DNA of 64,000 bases, taken from positions 141,936,854 through 142,000,853 of the forward strand of contig JAIOJX010000031.1 of NCBI GenBank assembly GCA_022376925.1, read 5' to 3'. Source of the DNA: Tragulus kanchil. Lineage: Eukaryota > Chordata > Mammalia > Artiodactyla > Tragulidae. Numbering within the stretch: position 1 is the stretch's first letter; every line of letters starts with the position of its first letter. The translations under genes were made by a program, and so were the position numbers. Positions 59,773 to 64,000 of this stretch are shown piece after piece. Below the pieces are notes generated by a model that saw only the letters and a program-made list of their open reading frames with translations, was not told where the DNA came from and did no database searches.

Positions 59773-61906
59773 GAATCCAATGGCTTTACATATATGACTA
59801 ATATTTGCTGTGGTGTGAGGTCACTTGAGTTAGGGTTCTTAATTCTTCAGTTTTCTTCTTGACAGCTATCTTTATCATCCGACTTTACCTGCCAGGCCAT
59901 ATCTAAGCTCTCAGAGGGGCCCAAATCCCTGATACTTAGATTCAATGGGGTGACCACTTTAGAAGTTATGAAGCTGAGAATCACTTCCGTTCATGTACAT
60001 GGTTACACTATGCCATCACTGAGCCTTTCCTTCTTTGCCAGCATGTAAGAACAAGGAAAAGGACCACTCTTACAAAGGATACCCTGCATGTAAGTTGTTG
60101 CTTTCCAAAGACACCACCTTACCTGCCTACTCTAGGTCACAAGAGTGATCAGAATGTGAACCAACTATAAGAACTTTGGCTCTGATCAATTACCCAAGCC
60201 TGGATTCAGTTTTCACTTATTTATTGAGTCTTATTTATTTATTATTGTTATTTCAGCACTTGGGTGAGACAAATAGAAGAAGTACGGTCAGACACTGTGC
60301 TCTCAGTGAACCCTTACAGGGAAAAGAAGATCAAGAAAGAGGAAATGGAAGAGGAGGAAGGAAGACTTGAGCTCTCTAAGATCGTATCCTCTAATCAGGT
60401 TGGCAAGGCCAATGCCCATGGAATGATCTATGAACTGAAGAAGTTGGGAAAACAGAAAGTCCTAGTCGCTCAGTCATGTTTAACACTTTGTGACCCCAAG
60501 GACTGCAGCACACCAGGCTTCCCTGTCCTTCACCATCTCCTGGAGTTTGCTCAAGCTCGTGTCCATTGAGTCAACGATGCCATCCAACCATCTCATTCTG
60601 TTACTCCACTTCTTCTGACCTCAATCCTTCCCAGCATAAGGGAAAGATTTTCCAACCATCTGGCTCTTTGTATCAGGTGACCAAAGTACTGGAACTTCAG
60701 CATCAGCAAATACTTCCAATGAAAATTCAGGGTTGATTTCCTTTAGGACTGACTGGTTTGAATTCCTTGCTGTCTCTTCCAGAGACGCTCAAGAGTCTTC
60801 CCCAGCACCACAAAGATCAGTCTTCCTGATCTCTTAGTGGAAGGCTCTGGGTTCATCTTCCTAAAGGAATCCAATGGCTTTACATATATGACTAATATTT
60901 GCTGTGGTGTGAGGTCACTTGAGTTAGGGTTCTTAATTCTTCAGTTTTCTTCTTGACAGCTATCTTTATCATCCGACTTTACCTGCCAGGCCATATCTAA
61001 GCTCTCAGAGGGGCCCAAATCCCTGATACTTAGATTCAATGGGGTGACCACTTTAGAAGTTATGAAGCTGAGAATCACTTCCGTTCATGTACATGGTTAC
61101 ACTATGCCATCACTGAGCCTTTCCTTCTTTGCCAGCATGTAAGAACAAGGAAAAGGACCACTCTTACAAAGGATACCCTGCATGTAAGTTGTTGCTTTCC
61201 AAAGACACCACCTTACCTGCCTACTCTAGGTCACAAGAGTGATCAGAATGTGAACCAACTATAAGAACTTTGGCTCTGATCAATTACCCAAGCCTGGATT
61301 CAGTTTTCACTTATTTATTGAGTCTTATTTATTTATTATTGTTATTTCAGCACTTGGGTGAGACAAATAGAAGAAGTACGGTCAGACACTGTGCTCTCAG
61401 TGAACCCTTACAGGGAAAAGAAGATCAAGAAAGAGGAAATGGAAGAGGAGGAAGGAAGACTTGAGCTCTCTAAGATCGTATCCTCTAATCAGGTTGGCAA
61501 GGCCAATGCCCATGGAATGATCTATGAACTGAAGAAGTTGGGAAAACAGAAAGTCCTAGTCGCTCAGTCATGTTTAACACTTTGTGACCCCAAGGACTGC
61601 AGCACACCAGGCTTCCCTGTCCTTCACCATCTCCTGGAGTTTGCTCAAGCTCGTGTCCATTGAGTCAACGATGCCATCCAACCATCTCATTCTGTTACTC
61701 CACTTCTTCTGACCTCAATCCTTCCCAGCATAAGGGAAAGATTTTCCAACCATCTGGCTCTTTGTATCAGGTGACCAAAGTACTGGAACTTCAGCATCAG
61801 CAAATACTTCCAATGAAAATTCAGGGTTGATTTCCTTTAGGACTGACTGGTTTGAATTCCTTGCTGTCTCTTCCAGAGACGCTCAAGAGTCTTCCCCAGC
61901 ACCACA
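59773..61906. repeat. Direct duplication 22 (offset 1094)
   Basis: 59773-60812 recurs at 60867-61906. The 54 bp spacer (60813-60866) is built from pieces of the sequence upstream of copy 1 (about 59728-59772) in altered order: CTTCCTGAT, CTCTTAGTGGAAGGCTCTGG, then GGTTCATCTTCCT. Copy 1 ends inside an antisense BovB, which continues intact only after copy 2. Confidence 0.95.
60458..60812 (-). mobile_element. BovB LINE 3' end, antisense, truncated copy
   Basis: The left 355 bp of the antisense BovB described at 61552-62306, cut at the duplication junction. The plus-strand open frame 60264-60569 ends in the typical antisense BovB peptide [19 protein letters not shown], often seen in false ruminant gene predictions, and is rejected as a gene. 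Confidence 0.9.
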
Positions 61907-62306
61907 GTTTGAAAGCATCAGTTCTCTGCTGCTCAGGCTTCTTCATGGTCCAACTCTCATGTCTGTACATGACAACTGGAAAAACTATAGCTTTGACTAT
62001 ACAGACCTTTGTCAGCAAAGTCATGTTTCTACTTTTTAATACATTGTCTAGGTTTGTCATAGCTTTTGTCCAAGGAGCAAGCATCTTTTAATTTCATTGA
62101 TACAGTCACCAGCCACAGTGATTTTGGAGCCCAAGAAAATAAAGTCTGTCACTGTTTCCATTTTTTCCCATCTATTTGTCATAAAGTGATGGATCCAGAT
62201 GCCCTGATCTTAGTGTTTTTGAATGTTGAGTTTTAAGCCAGCTTTTTTTCACTCTCCTCTTTCACTTTCATCAAGAGACTCTTTAGTTCTTCTTCGCTTT
62301 CTGCCA
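61552..62306 (-). mobile_element. BovB LINE 3' part, antisense
   Basis: About 750 bp of BovB in minus orientation, the longest BovB piece in the window. On the minus strand the frame 61821-62084 encodes part of the reverse-transcriptase C-terminal region (MYRHESWTMKKPEQ, then KLWCWGRLL). The 3' end lies at the left (GTCGCTCAGTCATGTTTAAC). The 5' truncation falls near TTCTTCGCTTTCTGCCA at 62290-62306. Frame breaks occur in the C-terminal region, so it is inactive. Confidence 0.9.
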
Positions 62307-64000
62307 TTTACAGTTCTAGCACCACAAAATATTCAACAAAACAAAACTGACCAAACGTATATTTACCTTTTCTATATCAAAGTGCATTCTGGGATCATCC
62401 TGATAAACTTCAATTATCTTGCTTTCATGGAGTTCAGAGGGACTAGAGGATCAACATATCTGCTTAAAACAAACCAAACCCAAACAAGCAAATATTAAGC
62501 TTTTCTTTCTACAAAAACCTGAATAGAGGATGAAAGAAAAGCCAAGGCAGGGATGCCTGACTCACACACTCGATGCCTGGGTAAAGCCAGATTGATTTTC
62601 TTGATCTGCTTAATGGCCGGACCTCTCAGGCTTTGAGAAGCCAAGAGTTGGGGAATGGTGATTGGGACGAAGCTCTTGTCTGAGACCTGAGTTAAGGCTC
62701 TCAGGACAGGCCCCATTTCTCCTCTAGTTTTACTTTTGAGATACATTCCCCGAGGTCATCGAATTCACGAGGGTTTCTTTTTAAATGGTTTTCATTAACA
62801 CACAGTGACCTTCTCTGCTTTAAAAAGACATTCTCCATCTATATCTAAATTAAAGAGAACCTTGCTACGCTGAGACCTCAGGTGTTTGCTTTTTCTGCCG
62901 TGACCACCTACAGGCTTATTTTAAAACTGGAGGAGAATCTGGCTCTTGTTTCTTGATTTTGAACCTTCTCACCCCTCTAACTGGCAATTTCTTTTCCCCC
63001 GCTAGAAGGAGTAGATCTTGTCCTGCCCATTGGGAAAGACCAGGCCACTTCTTTGTTTACTACTTGGGGCTTCCTGCCATCCACCTGTGCTATCCCTGTG
63101 GCCCCTGAGGTCTTGCAGTCTCATGGCCTATCCACTTTGCCTTAGGAAACAAAAGACACACTTTATGGAAATGTCGTATGTCAGCCCCTGTCCTTTAATG
63201 CTATTAAAACACTTTCTCTTTATTCCTTTTTCTTCTTTTTCTATTAAAAAAAAAAAAAAAACATTATGGGGAAAAGAAAGAGAAAAGGATTGGAGAGAGC
63301 AGTCCACAAAAACCTAGCAAACCCAAGCCTACTTTGGGGAGTTGAAACATCTGCACGTTCTCAGCAGTTTGAAAGGAAACAAAAAATTGCCAAGTGGTAT
63401 AAAATTTGAAGAAAAATTACCCAAAGGAGAAATGGACGTTAACCACGCTTCAATTCCCCACTATGGGTTGACATTTGAAGTACTTTCTTCTCCCCTCTTT
63501 CTTTCTGATTCACAGTGTGTCTAAAGAGGTGAATTGGGCGCACAAAACCCAACCTCCTCTTGCCAGGGTGGGTATGAAATATGAAGGCGAGACGATTGTC
63601 TGGGCTCAGTGCATTGGAATAACATTGGTTAAATTATGGATAGTTTTTGAATAGTGTCACTTTTTTTTCTCTGCAGATGGTTGTTCACACAAGGAGCCGG
63701 GTCTGCATAATTGTATCACTAATCAGCAGTAAGGCAATTAGTTGTGTAAGTGTGCTATAATCATTCTAACAGAAGAGATGACGAAAAGACAAAAAAAAGG
63801 AGGGGGGGACCAAAATGTCTTTTCTGAATCCATCAACTGACAGCCATAATTAGATATATATAATTGAAAATTCCACAGTAGGGGGGCCAGCTTATACAAA
63901 TGAATTTTCTCTGCTGCCCTTACACATTTTTGTCTTTGGCTGAACATCCCCCTAGGAAAAGGCAGAAAACTCGTCATTCCGAGAGAGTGCATACTGTACC
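62307..64000. other. SINE-free unique stretch
   Basis: No ruminant SINE, LINE or gene recognised. It contains a poly-A run at 63246-63261. The frames 63018-63317 (plus) and 63738-63992 (minus) have no domain. The final 350 bp is AT-rich and motif-dense (see the entry at 63640-63990). Confidence 0.5.
63640..63990. promoter_or_regulatory. Candidate conserved element or small exon
   Basis: A pyrimidine tract and CTCTGCAG end at 63676. A GT donor-like GTAAGG starts at 63729. The 52 bp between them start ATGGTTGTTCACACAAGG. The following bases hold homeobox cores (GGCAATTAGTTG at 63733-63744, ATAATTAGATATA near 63846). It could be an enhancer or a short exon of an unknown transcript. Neither is shown. 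Confidence 0.3.

Noticed and set aside
60264..60569. 101-residue frame with an acidic and lysine-rich middle
   Set aside because: The C-terminus is antisense BovB sequence, a known source of false ruminant protein models. The upstream part has no recognised domain, and the whole is duplicated at 61358-61663.
1..64000. The ~1.1-kb duplications as a new mobile element or as a CRISPR-like or satellite array
   Set aside because: The units share no sequence with each other, have no terminal motifs or target duplications, and each occurs only beside itself. A mobile element or satellite would have a common sequence.

Overview
The window is nuclear DNA from a ruminant, most likely a bovid. It carries many copies of ruminant-specific retroposons: Bov-tA SINEs, 3' ends of BovB (RTE-type) LINEs in both orientations and CHR-type tRNA-Glu SINEs. 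It also carries a ruminant-type mariner inverted-repeat fragment, old L1 and MIR remnants, and a solo retroviral LTR. I found no convincing protein-coding exon, RNA gene or CRISPR array. All open frames are short, sit in repeats or lack gene signals. The window reads as intergenic or intronic DNA.

The dominant structure is not a gene. It is a series of 22 adjacent direct duplications, each with a unit of about 1.05 to 1.18 kb. For each one, the last ~1.1 kb before a junction is repeated at once after it. Junctions lie near 98, 4473, 6534, 9130, 11201, 13382, 17848, 20737, 23030, 25003, 27127, 29120, 34156, 36855, 40511, 43557, 45385, 47299, 54116, 56129, 58477 and 60813. Where junctions are about 2 kb apart the duplications overlap and a short segment appears three times. 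About 24 kb of the 64 kb is redundant by my hand count, leaving roughly 39 to 40 kb of unique sequence. Unit length is nearly constant, content varies freely, and many junctions carry a few dozen bases of degraded or shuffled local sequence. I therefore think unmerged overlaps in the assembly are much more likely than biology. Every feature inside a duplicated block should be counted once.

Layout: 1-14.4 kb is SINE-, L1- and MIR-rich with seven duplications counting the one cut by the left edge (two of these run together near 9-12 kb). 14.4-16.8 kb is unannotated unique DNA. 16.8-30.2 kb holds two BovB 3' ends, CHR and Bov-tA SINEs and six duplications. 30.2-42.2 kb has no recognisable ruminant SINE or BovB and includes AT-rich, homeobox-, SOX- and POU-motif-bearing segments that look like conserved non-coding DNA, plus a TATC-type microsatellite near 38.5-39.3 kb. 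42.2-48.6 kb holds a MIR, a mariner fragment, a Bov-tA SINE and a solo LTR inserted into a MIR. 48.6-53 kb has a double-headed Bov-tA, a TAAT-rich enhancer-like block near 50.0-50.25 kb and an L1 3' end. 53-62.3 kb is again heavily duplicated and ends in an antisense BovB. 62.3-64 kb is SINE-free and contains a possible small exon or conserved element near 63.7 kb.

No genes are seen to work together here. The possible function is cis-regulatory: the repeat-poor blocks at 32-38 kb, 50.0-50.25 kb and 63.6-64 kb are the best candidates. Conservation itself could not be measured from one sequence.
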